DNA from: Onthophagus taurus
Taxonomy: Eukaryota > Arthropoda > Insecta > Coleoptera > Scarabaeidae
Assembly: GCF_036711975.1 (NCBI RefSeq)
Contig: NC_091966.1
Span: 9,741,501 to 9,805,500, forward strand
DNA length: 64,000 nucleotides
Direction: 5' to 3'
Each line of letters begins with the position of its first letter. Position 1 is the first letter of the stretch. The notes under the pieces are model-generated. The model was not told the origin of the DNA. It worked only from the letters and a program-made list of their open reading frames with translations, and did no database searches. Below are positions 35,166 to 45,784 of this stretch, piece after piece. A program made the position numbers and the translations under genes.

Positions 35166-38100
35166 TTAATGTATATCGATTAATTCCCCTGTTCGATTGT
35201 TGTACCTTCGTATTCCATTCTTGAAGCTTCTACATCGGCGAAGAAGTTCGAACTTGCGATATCGCATACAATGCCATTGAGGAATTTGCATCATCACCTC
35301 CATTGTCTAAAACAGAAAATATATATAATAATTATTAATGGTCGGTTAGAGTTTATCTAAGATCAATTACAAATCTGTTAGGTCAACATTTTGTTAACAA
35401 AACTACAGAGTGCCTCTTATTATTCTTAGATGAGATCCTTAGAATCAGAAATCTACTATTTATAACCTTGAATTAAATAGAAAATTAAAATGAATTAAAA
35501 ATAAAGTTGACAATTGACATTAATCGAGTTAGAGAGTTTTAAACCTATCTTGAAAGTTCCTGCGACATAAACAAATAAAATGCAAATGAACTGCATGATG
35601 CATTTTTGGTTCAAATTACATTTATCGCACTTTTGCGTTTATCACTGAACTTTATATAAATTGAATGCAATCACTGTATAATGTTTTAAATGCCATGTTA
35701 CATCTTTCAGAAACAACTTCAAAAATCACAAAATCGTTGGAAAATTAGCAATAGATACTACTCTAGTAACTAATTGTAAGCTAATTACCGAGATACGTCC
35801 TAGAACCTGCAGGGCTTTGCCTGTCATCGTCTTACTAATGCTGGAATGGAGAGTTTTATGAGGGAGGAGCCGTGGGATCACCGTTATCACCAGTCGTCAC
35901 CAACTTCTAAATGGAATTGTTGAAGAGCCTGTTTTAAAGACCAGTCCTTGGTAAACAAAATTATGACTACTATTTGATAGATGTTAATTTTGTAATGTGG
36001 AAAGACGGCAAACAAAGATTTGAACATTTCTTAAACTATTTAAACAGGCAGATCCACTCATAAACTTCACTATGGAGGAAGAATAACCAGTTACCATTTC
36101 TCGATATATCAGTAATCAGGACCAATAATGGACAACTCAAACTTGGAGTGTACTGGAAGAAAACGCGCACAAATAGTTACGTACAAGCTTTATCACATCC
36201 CTACCCACAAGAGAACCGGGAGATTATGCGAAGGAGAAAATTTAAAGAATGAAGAACAACTTCTGAAGGTTGTATTCCAGAAGAATCGTTATGCGTCCAA
36301 TGACATCGAATGTGCCAACAAGAAGAAGAAGCTACAGAAGAACAGATACGTAAGTAGCCAATCTATGGGATCTGAAAGACTATAAGAAAAGCTTTTATCC
36401 TTTATATAAAGCAACAAACGCGAATATTTCTTAATCCAATACTACTTTTCAAAAGAGCCAGGAGATTATACGTAGGAGAAACTTTAAAGAATGAAGAACG
36501 ACTTCTAAAGGTTATATTCCAGAAGAATCGTTATACGTCCAAGGACATCCAATGGGTCAACAAAAAGAAGAAGTTACAGAAGAACAGATACGGTAAGTAA
36601 CCAACCTATGGGATCTGAAGACCATAAGAAAAGGTTTTATCCTTTATATAATATAACAAACATGAATATTTCTTAATCCAATACTTACGAAAGTGCCAAC
36701 AACCAACAGAGGAAATACCAAGAGGAAGACCTCGTTAAAGATGGTTGGACGACGTGAAGGATGACTTGAGGGCGATGGGAGTGAGGAACTGGTGGATAGT
36801 GGTTATTAGTAGACGGGAATGACGTAGAATTGTTGAAGAGGCCAAAATCCACCAACGGTTGTAGAGCCAAAGGAAGAAGAAGATGTGACCCATTAGTATA
36901 AACGATTTCTGAAAAAGTTTTGAGGTTTCTTTCCATGATGTCTTACTCAGGAATACATAAAACCTTGCATTTTATGCCTTTAAAGGAGAAGATAATGAAT
37001 GAACCATCTAGAGTATGCATGTTTTCTATACCAGATCGATCTAGAGATTCGAAATGGATCGTTAATAAATCAGATAGTTACACGCCACAAGACGTAATAT
37101 CCTTTCTCTTCAAATAAATAAATGATTAGGAGAATTTATTGTTATACTATTTAATGTTAATGATATTTAATAATTCGTCTTTAATCTCGTTAATATTGAG
37201 TTACACATTAATCATGTTAAAGCCGCATAGATCGTCTTATGTTAGCTGTAAACTGTAATCTTTCATAGATCATCAATGAAAAAGGCATAATTAATATGTA
37301 ACGTATAATTTCGCATTATACCTTAACTGAGATACAAGTAAAAATCTTTTTTATATTTTATGCACATCATTTTCGAAGGAGTTGGAGGGATTAGTCATTG
37401 TACTTCCATCGGAGTTGATTACTCTGCAAGTGATTCCGGCACGAGAGGAAGTATCCAATAAAGTAGAAAGCAAAAGGAAAGAAGAAGTTGCTATTTATTT
37501 TGATTAAAAAAATGCGAAGATCGTTGAAGAATAAACTCATCACAAGTTTCTAAATAAATGGATCTAGGCACATGGATATTGTATGGGTCTAGTAGACTGC
37601 TAAGTATCTAGACGAGCATTATTTACTTGGCATAAATGAAACTAATAATTATAAAATAAATGATCGTTTTGTTTTCATTTCAATTTTCATAGAATGAACA
37701 CAAATGAACTTATTCTTAGTAATTCCTGTTTACGTTCTTTCTGGTTAAGTTTAATCAACATTTTCTAGAATTTTGCAGATTACTTATGTCAAAACAAATT
37801 GTTTTTGAAGATATAAACAAGTTCAAAGAAAAAAATAAAAGATAAGGAACAATCCCTGAAAGTGAAAATTTAAGTTGCGTTTAAAAGCAGCTTAACAATG
37901 GTATTTGGCTTTTAAATACTATATTAAAACAATAAAATGTAATAAATAGATTAAAAGTGCATCCACTTGATCTTTGCTCAATTGAATCCCGGATGAAGGG
38001 GTTATATAAATAATGTGATTGCTTAACATAAAAAAACAAGAAACGTTTCCATCATTTATTTTTAGAATTGAACATTTAATCTTTAAATTTCCTTTTACAA

Positions 38101-38250
38101 ACTTCTATTTTTAACATTTTTTTTTGTTATTCAAAAAATAAAATTGTAAACTTGTAAATTTTCACTTACCTCTTCAGGTTGGCCAATTGGTAAACAAAAA
38201 ATGTATTTGATCATCAAAAATACAAAAGTGAAAAGGCAGAACCACTTCAT
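35166..38250 (-). CDS. Small secreted peptide precursor (73 aa), neuropeptide-like
   Basis: Two exons, 38170-38250 and 35166-35306, joined in phase 0 by a 2.86-kb intron. Exon 1 is exactly 27 codons: MKWFCLFTFVFLMIKYIFC is a textbook signal peptide, followed by LPIGQPEE. Exon 2 supplies 46 residues with QIPQWHCMRYRKFELLRRCR. Two cysteines 12 residues apart could close an 11-residue disulphide ring, flanked by basic residues (RYRK, RRCR, IRRYNN). I do not recognise the peptide with certainty. The form (signal peptide, one Cys-ring, basic) recalls insect disulphide-ring neuropeptides such as HanSolin or elevenin, which is inference only. A TATA box and initiator lie at the expected distance upstream. 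Confidence 0.7.
35860..36250 (+). mobile_element. Penelope-like element RT fragment
   Basis: In the intron of the peptide gene. Broken plus-strand frames read RFEHFLNYLNRQI, FTMEEE, LPFLDISVIRTNNGQLKLGV and YWKKTRTNSYVQALSHPYPQ. This matches the F..FL..LN..HP.I.FT.E.E...LPFLDV...R..G.....VYRK.THT..YL...SHHP order of Penelope RTs. Confidence 0.6.
36220..36688 (+). repeat. Tandem duplication, period about 242 bp
   Basis: 36220-36445 and 36462-36688 are near-identical in order (GAGATTATGCGAAGGAGAAA and GAGATTATACGTAGGAGAAA starts, AGAAGAATCGTTATGCGTCC, GAATATTTCTTAATCCAATA ends). The unit begins in the Penelope-like RT remnant, so the duplication occurred within or after that insertion. Confidence 0.75.
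36690..36900 (+). mobile_element. LINE ORF2 C-terminal tail
   Basis: Plus-strand frame reads RGRPR then RWLDDVKDDLRAMGVRNWW and REWRRIVEEAKIHQRL, the standard (R)GRPRKRW.DDV..DL..LGVR.W....DR.EWR.IVEEAK..... end of LINE ORF2 proteins. Interrupted by one stop. A second unrelated insertion in the same intron. Confidence 0.75.
36901..38165. other. Intron of the peptide gene, no further feature
   Basis: AT-rich intronic DNA. One 65-codon chance ORF (36920-37117, +) without family resemblance. Nothing else supported. Confidence 0.3.
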
Positions 38251-38288
38251 TTTAATTTATATGTTCTTCTTAAGGTTTCGTATCGTAA

Positions 38289-38323
38289 ACTGAACGTTGC
38301 AGAGGGCATTATTTGCATTTATA
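38289..38323 (-). promoter_or_regulatory. Core promoter of the small secreted peptide gene (TATA + Inr)
   Basis: On the minus strand TATAAAT (38323-38317) is followed by the initiator TCAGT (38293-38289) whose A (38291) sits 32 nt from the first T of the TATA box, the canonical insect spacing. Transcription from 38291 would leave a 40-nt 5' UTR before the ATG at 38250. The divergent WDR75 ATG is 450 bp away. Confidence 0.6.
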
Positions 38324-38699
38324 TGATTGTCGCACGAAATAATAATCGCACGGATATTCGTTGACCTACTTTTTGAAGAAGACTCGCTGTTACACCGCTG
38401 CACCACACGAAATGCATTCATTCTTGTTTGATTGCCCTATGGTGCGTAGTAAAAATTTTTTTCTGCTTTAAAATTGAATGGGGAAAAGCTAGTGACCTAT
38501 TTTAGCAACCTTGGCGTACATAACTCTTAAAATAAACAATTTATCCTCCACTTAATATTTAAAATTACCGCCATTAAAAAATTTTTTAGGGATTTTCTTT
38601 ATTTGTTGTCAACATTGATTTGTTGATATTTTTTTAACCTAACATTTTCATGTGCGTGTTTGTTTTAGAGGTTAAAACGGAGTTTATAACGAATTTAAA

Positions 38700-41600
38700 A
38701 TGATTAAAGAAAGAAATAAAATTGAAATTGTTTACAAAGGAGGTGGTAATTTAATTTCATTAGCACCAATTTTCTCAAAGGATGGAAGGTAAAGATTAAT
38801 AGAAGATTTTTTTTCTTAAAAAATCACACTTTACATTTTTAGCACTTTGTATGTTGCAAAACCTTATAATATAATTAGTTATAATGTAGAAACGGGGAAT
38901 AAAATCCTTGAATTTCCACGGACAAAAAGTGAAATAATTGGTTTTAATGTAAATGTATTAAACGATGAGGAACATGTTATTGCATGCACTAAAAATGGAT
39001 CTATCATCCTGTGGAAAACGACGACTGGATTGAAGCTAAGAGAAATAGTATGGAAAATTACTTGCACTTAGTCATAAAAGTCTTCTTACAGGTGAAGAAA
39101 TTCTACAAAATAAGCTATTACAGTCGAACCTGGATAAGTAGGATCTTTGGGGAACAACTTTAAAATCCCACTTATAGAGGTGTCCCAGTAATCCAAAATC
39201 CCAGTTTTAAAAATCTTATTCCCACATACATAGGTTTTTTTTATGGAATCAGAAAGCAATAAAACAATTTTATTTAAACTAAAACAAACATTTTATTAAC
39301 TATAATAAAATACTGTTATTATATTGTTATTATTATTGTTTTGTACTTTTTATTAAAATGGATGTTATTGTTTTTTAATTCTACCGGTTTCGGTCTTCTA
39401 CAAAACTATCTTCAGGACCTTTGAATTACCTATTATAAAATACAATATGTTTCATTTACAATAGGTAATTCAAAGGTCCTGAAGGTGGATTTGTAGAAGA
39501 CTGAAACCAGTAGAATTAAAAAACAATAACATCCATTTTAATAAAAAGTACAAAACAATAAACAGTATTTTATGATATTTGATGAATAAAATGGAAAGAA
39601 ATAATGGCTACAATGAAACATTTTATTAATTAGAAAATATAATCGATTATATGCTATTCTGTTTTTCTCCAAATCATTTAATAAATTAAAAACATGATCA
39701 TTTGTCTTCTCAGCCTTCAAAAAAAGATTGTAAAACATTCATAGCTTTTCGTTCTTCTGCTGTGGTCTTCTTGATCCAACTTTTCATTAAGATAAAGTTC
39801 CAAAATGTCGCCATCATTTTGATATCTGCAAATACTTAAACCACTGTCCATGTTTATGAAATCCTGCAGTGATCTGATCTTCGCTTCTTTCAGTAACAGT
39901 CCATGTTCGCATTCTGTCGCTGGTTGTTCTTGATCTTCATGAAATTCATCAACATTCATTTCTTCATCTAACCGGTTTTTTTGAAACAATTATCAACTTT
40001 TCTCAGTTACTTTAAACCAAACCTTCCTTGCAATAAAGAAGTATAGCTTGCAATGAATTTATTTCCCATGGAATTTCTTCTTCCATACATTTGAGTATGT
40101 GTTTCACAACAATTTGTTGATAAAATCCTTTAAAATTTTGGATAAAACCTTGATCCAGTAGTTGTAATTTAAGCACTGGTTGTGTTACCAGGAAGAAACG
40201 AAACTTTGATGGTGTTTAATTTAGGAATGTCCTTGTGAGCTGAGCAGTTATCAATAAAAACAATAATTTTTCTTTTTTGATGACTCATTTTATTGTCTAA
40301 ATCCATATTTTAAAAACAAGATTCTTTAGTATTCCAATCAAAAATAATGGTATTTTTTCTGCCACATCCATATTGGCGCAATAGTAATAATGTTGCTCTT
40401 TCTTTGTTGTATTTTCCATCATGACAATCGTAGTTTTTGAAACAAATAGTTTTGTCAGGAAGACATTTAAAAAATGATCCAATCTCGTCGGCATTAAAAA
40501 TGTTATTCGGTTCATATTCCTTTAGAATTTCGGGTAAATCATTAATCCAAGCATTACAAGCCGTGTTATCAACAGATTTGCTCTCACCACAGATTTTTTT
40601 TAACGTTAAATCATTAGTCTTTTTATAACCTTCTATCCAACCATTAGGTACGGGCAACAAAACCTTGAAGATTTATTTTTTTTTTGCAAAATCTAAGGCC
40701 TTTTCTTTTAAATTGTTGCCAGTTACACTGCTCTGTCCATTTTATTAAGCACTTTTCCAAAATTGGAAAACCTGGTTGCTACAGCCTTTTAAATTTTCCG
40801 CGTCGTTTGGATGTTTATCTAAAACCTTCAAAGTGTAGGAAGAAAACACGCATTAGGGTTATTCACCATTGCTTAAATGGAAGAGTGCTAAAATGGGGAG
40901 GAAATATTGGCAAAGGGTAGACCCTTCAAATAAAAAAAAACTTTTTCAAATCGAGCAATACGTTCAAAAGTTATTGCAGTTTGAAACTGGTCATCATTTT
41001 AGGTGATGCGTTTATTAATCCTTGAAAATATATGAAATGTTTCTTAACAATTATAAATAAACGTTTATTTTGTCCATAAATACGAATTTCTGGCCTCTAC
41101 GAAGACTTTCGTGGTGTTGTTGTGTTTATTAAATTAATTTTTTTTTATTTCGTAGAAAACAAACGTAAAAAAAGTTGTCTATTTTAAAACTTTAACTACA
41201 TTTGATGACGACAATAACGAAATAATTAATGCTTTTATTTGCTTTGAAAATGAATCAACCAAAAAATACAACTTTAAGTTGACTAATTTAGACACAAATG
41301 AGTCAAAAATAATTAAGTTTAACTTAAAAATTAAAAAAAAGGTACATATTGATGTAGCAAATGATGGTTCGTTTATTGCCGCCGTACAAGATTCAAAATT
41401 ATTTTATTATCAAATTAATATAAATGTATTACGAAGGTACATTTAAAATTGATATAAAGTTAATATAAAAATTTAATTTCTTTTTGTTTTAGACACTTTA
41501 TAAAAGACAGAACATTTACGTTTGTTCTTTGCCATCCAACAGAAAATGTTGTTTTAACTGGTGATAATACAGGACGTGTTGTACTATGGCAAAATCTTTT

Positions 41601-43646
41601 AGAAAAGAATCCAACACAATCAAATTATCATTGGCACACTTTACCTGCTAAAACTGCGTGTTTTTCAAGTTCAGGGACGCAATTTTACTCAGGAGCGTCC
41701 GAATGTGTTTTAGTTAAATGGATTGTTAATAGTAATCATCAAAGTTTTCTACCAAGATTACCTGGGTTTATTGAACACATTTCTATCGCTTTGAACAATC
41801 AATTTATTGCAGTATCAACAAGCGATAATGCAATACACATTGTAACTCCTCAATTAAAAATTAAAAATACAATTCAACATTTGGTCATATCAGATGAACT
41901 CGCTTCTGATTTGGTTTTTGATCCTCGAAGTAGAAGTTTAATTTTTAATGGAATTTCGGGACATGTTCAATTTTTTTCACCAAAAAATTTAGAGTTGATA
42001 CATAGTGTAAGCGAAATTCTAAGCTTTAAATTTATATAATATTACCTTATTATACCTTATTTTGAATTTCAGATGGATGTAAGTGGTAAAAATAAATATA
42101 CAAACGAACGAGATACATTGATTGTTAATTTAGTTATTACGAATGTCGTTCTTGATAAAACCGGACGTTGGATGGCTACTGTGGAAGAAAGAAAGGATCC
42201 TGTTGTGTTTGAATCGCGGTTAAAATTTTGGTTTTTTGATGAAACTCAACAAAAGTAAGAAATAATGATTCATTCAAAAAACACCATTTATTAACCATTT
42301 TTTACAGTTTTATTTTAAATACTTCAATCGAATTCCCACATGAAGGCTGCGTTAAAAATGTTGCATTTCAACCCTCCAATGATGAAAAAGAACTTTACTG
42401 TGTAACTATTGGTGAAGACTTAAAATTTAAACTTTGGGAAGTTATACCAATTAAAACTGTTTATCGTACGTTAAACACATTTCATTGAGTTTATGTAATT
42501 ACTTTTTTCTTTTAATTTAGGTGAAGGATTGATTTGGGAATGTGCGGGCGAAATGTCTTACAGAAATTTAACGCCCAACGTTTCATCATTTTCTTCAGAT
42601 GGTTCTTTACTTGCGATCGGTTTCGAATCGATTGTAACAACTTGGTTACCAGAGAGTTGTGAATTAAAATGTTCTCTACGTCATCCAATTCACCAAAATG
42701 ATCTTTGCCATGTATCTTTTGGTGCAGATCACCGACAATGTCATCTTTTATTGACGGCGTCGAAAAATTTCGTTTGTGTTTGGAACTTGCTCACTTTATC
42801 CATGGTTTGGAGTGTTAAAATCGACGTTCATGGTGTTATATCTGACATTAACTGTTCATATAAAGCCGTCTTTACACCAGATAATAAATTATTCGTTTTC
42901 GACTTGAACTCACCAGATCCAGTATATTTTATGGAGAAACTTAAAAATGTTTCTGATGTTGCAGCGGCGACTTTTGTGCCGAAAAGTTCAGTTACTTCTG
43001 ATATCAATCGTTGGGATCATCGGTTATCTATTTTTATTTTGACATCAAATTTTGTAAGTTACACCACTAATCAGGTTAACTCTTAGATTATAGCGAGAAA
43101 TAAATAAAAGAGTTTTTTAGGAATTATTTGCTATAGAATCATCAGATGAAGATTTAACAGTAAATAATTTACAAATAAAAGAGGACCACTCTTTCTTTAA
43201 AAATATTCTTCCCGAAATAAGAAACGTATTTTTAAAAGACCAGGGTCAAATTCATGCTTACTCGAAAGACTTGAGAGGAAAAAAATTACAACAGGTGATT
43301 ATTTTTCGTTTTTAAATAGGTAGTTTTTTTTTTAACTTAATACAACAACATGTTAGCTTAATTGTCTAGTTATTAAATTACACGTAACACTATATTAACA
43401 ATTTTTTTACATTAGTTATTAGATACTCCAGTACCTTCATTACAACTTTCGTTCGTTTGTGAAGACATTTTAGTTGATTCATTAGTGCAAGAAGATCCTT
43501 CACTTCCTAATAGAAGAAATCCAGACAACATTGCTGTTGAAGAAAAAAGGGTTATTGATGAAAATGTTAATAAATTGATAATTAAAAATGAAAGTTTAAC
43601 TAAAATTTGTGATGAAAAAATGACGTGGACCTCAGTATTGGTATGA
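38700..43646 (+). CDS. WDR75: WDR75 / t-UTP WD-repeat ribosome biogenesis factor
   Basis: Nine exons: 38700-38788, 38843-39047, 41156-41436, 41493-42006, 42073-42254, 42308-42465, 42521-43053, 43121-43294, 43416-43646. Phases agree and give 788 residues (human protein about 830). The two beta-propellers show WD-type blocks such as CTKNGSIILWKTTTGLKLRE, CHPTENVVLTGDNTGRVVLW and LTASKNFVCVWNLLTLSMVW. The segments FLPRLPGFIEHISIA and VFDPRSRSLIFNGISGHVQF match WDR75 (LPRLG..IEHISVS; DPRTKALVLNGKPGHLQF). The C-terminus ends KICDEKMTWTSVLV, the counterpart of the vertebrate YSWIAAL tail. It belongs to the U3 snoRNP/t-UTP complex for pre-18S rRNA transcription and processing in the nucleolus (family knowledge). 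Start: first Met, in frame with exon 2. Confidence 0.93.
39121..41000 (-). mobile_element. Tigger/pogo transposase relic in WDR75 intron 2
   Basis: Minus-strand frame 40310-40660 reads NGWIEGYKKTNDLTLKKICG, ESKSVDNTACNAWINDLPEI, FNADEIGSFFKCLPDKTICF, the Tigger ICGES.SVD...W...LP.IL..Y...DI.NADETG.FF..LP.KT block. A later piece gives IVFIDNCSAHKDIPKLNTIK and SFLPGNTTS, the DDE D.....(H) and F.P.NTTS.LQP motifs, then MYGRRNSMGNKFIA-type decay. The left end CAGTCGAACCTGGATAAGTA (39121) follows a TA and resembles pogo/Tigger TIRs. I could not find the opposite TIR, so the copy is truncated. Confidence 0.8.
39335..39559. repeat. 225-bp near-perfect palindrome (MITE) inside the Tigger relic
   Basis: Arms of about 100 bp: from ATTGTTTTGTACTTTTTATT and GGTTTCGGTCTTCTACAAAA on the left to their inverses on the right, separated by about 25 bp (ATAAAATACAATATG...). 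A few mismatches (GGTTTCGG versus CTGAAACC). Similarity continues weakly outside (AATACTGTT / AACAGTATT). Non-coding. Confidence 0.8.
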
Positions 43647-43989
43647 AGAAAATAAACAAAATGCAATGGAAATGATTTTAACTTTTCCTTCAGTACATCA
43701 AAATTGTCTATTTAACTATATTTTCCTGTTTAACTTTCCTTTTGTCCATTTATTACTTAGTGAACGTGTCAATGATGTTATTAGTAATACCCACATCACA
43801 TATACATTTGTTTTGGCTATTGAAGATCATAAATATCCTAGGTATTGAAATTGATCATGGATGAAAATACTCATAGTTTAGTATGCAATCAAAATTTAGA
43901 TTACGGCGAGTTTTGACCTCAAATAGGAGCTTTAGGAGAAATTTCGAATCCCAAACCACCCTTGTAAGGTATCAGACCTTTTTCAGTAC

Positions 43990-45640
43990 AACAGGTATGT
44001 TTATTATTATTAATATAACACGATGACTCAATAGAGTTGATTGTTAGAAAGGGGATAAGTTTTTGAATCTAATGAAAATACAAGTTTCAAAAATCATTCA
44101 ACCACTTCCAAGAATGCCTTGTGCAAAGACAGGACATTTAAGTAATAGTAATCCGAATTAAGTCATCAAAACAAAAGTAGCATAATTTTCCTGACACATT
44201 TAGGAGAAATGTTTATAGCTGGTGGTGACTTCAACGATAAACATTGGCCCGCCAGGAAGAACATTAAGGAAAGAAATCTAAGAAAGCAACTGTAAGTAGC
44301 AATCGATAGGATAGCTGACCAATTACACTTCTTCATCACCAGACATGGACTTAAAAAGAGCAACCAGAGCTACTCTTACTAACAGAACTATTAAGTGGAG
44401 AAGTCTTCAGGTTGATCTTCAGAATAAAATTGGAACGATTAAACAACAAAAAAGCGGCGTACAACAACACTGAAGGATGTAACCAAAGGTGTGAATTGTC
44501 CATTTGGAATTAGAGAATTTGTCAAAGAAAAACGAAGCGTTAGAAGAATATGGCAGCAGTGAAGGGATCTTTCAGATAAAACTATATCAACAAGATCCAT
44601 AAACTTGGAAGAGAAATTCAATAGCTTAAAGAAACTATGCGCTATCTAGAAGAGCTGTTAGCAAATGAAGAGACCGATTATCACTCTGTTCCTCCTATTA
44701 GAAACAACAATGGGGAATGGGACAGAGACAATAAGCAAATGTAAACCTGTTTGCTGTACATTTGGCTGAGATCATTACAATCAACCCAGGGCAAAACAAG
44801 AAATGACCAATATTGTAAACCAAAGAATGGAAAATATCACATCACTTATTTCTAAAGTAGTAGCGGATGAGATGAGACTTGAATTCAAAGAAGGTCCATG
44901 ATTCGATGTGAGAAATCAAGACCATGACAGGAGAAAACATAAAGCACCTGAATAGAAATGAGGTAGTTGTGTTGATCTATCTCTTCAGCGCAGCCATTTA
45001 ATTATAAAAACACATACAGGCATGCTGAAAAGTTGCAGCGGTTAATATGTTGCAAAACAGGAAAACACTACTACCAATAGTTCTAAAACTATTGCTCAAC
45101 TACCGCTCAAAAGACTGGGGTCAGTAACAGAAACTAATAATCTAATCGCAAATTATCAATTTGGATTAATTTGGACCAAGTGAATAACCGTCACTATTCA
45201 ACAGCAAAGTCTACTTGGCAGTATGGTTAGCTTAGTATGGAAAACTTTGTCAAACGCTTGTGGCACAAAGTTTAGCATGAAAGCTTGATATATAAAGTAA
45301 ACAAAATGCAAATACAATACGTAGATATTTTAAAATCATCGCCTGAAAGCAATGTATTGGGTCCTACCCTGTACACTAGTGACACACCATCACTTGCAGT
45401 GGAGAAAGATCAGAAGTTATCCACTGAGAAATTATAAACAATCAGAAACGCAATACTCCAAAAAAAAACTTCAAACTTTCAATTTCTAACAAACTACTGC
45501 TTTAAAACCAATATGGCACTATAGCATTCAACGCTGGGGCTATGCTAGTGACTCGAACATCAAAAATAGTCAAGTATTTCAGGATAGAATGCTACGAAAC
45601 TTAATGCTTCAGATTTCAGAAATACAATTATTATTAATAA
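43990..45640 (+). mobile_element. Jockey-like LINE remnant (endonuclease to RT)
   Basis: Plus-strand order: GGDFNDKHWPARKN (endonuclease GDFNAKH..W..R), NLIANYQFGLIW (RT L...HQFGFR), NVLGPTLYTSDTPSL (GVPQGSVLGP.LYT.Y.SDIP) and LWHYSIQRWGYASDSNIKNS then FQDRMLRNL (the C-terminal QLWG.AS.SNI...QRFQ.K.LR.). These identify a jockey-clade element. Stops throughout and internal deletions. Confidence 0.75.
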
Positions 45641-45784
45641 TTATAATGCGAATTGATGCAATACAAATTACGATGTATATGGTGATATATTTTAAAAGAT
45701 ACATTATAAAATGTGCAAAATGAAAACGGATAATGTTGATGAATATGAACAAAATAATAGCAAATATTTCTTACCTTCACTTTT

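Noticed and set aside
43666-43848. 60-codon plus-strand ORF after WDR75
   Set aside because: Lies in the 3' flank, no homology seen; WDR75 ends naturally at 43646.
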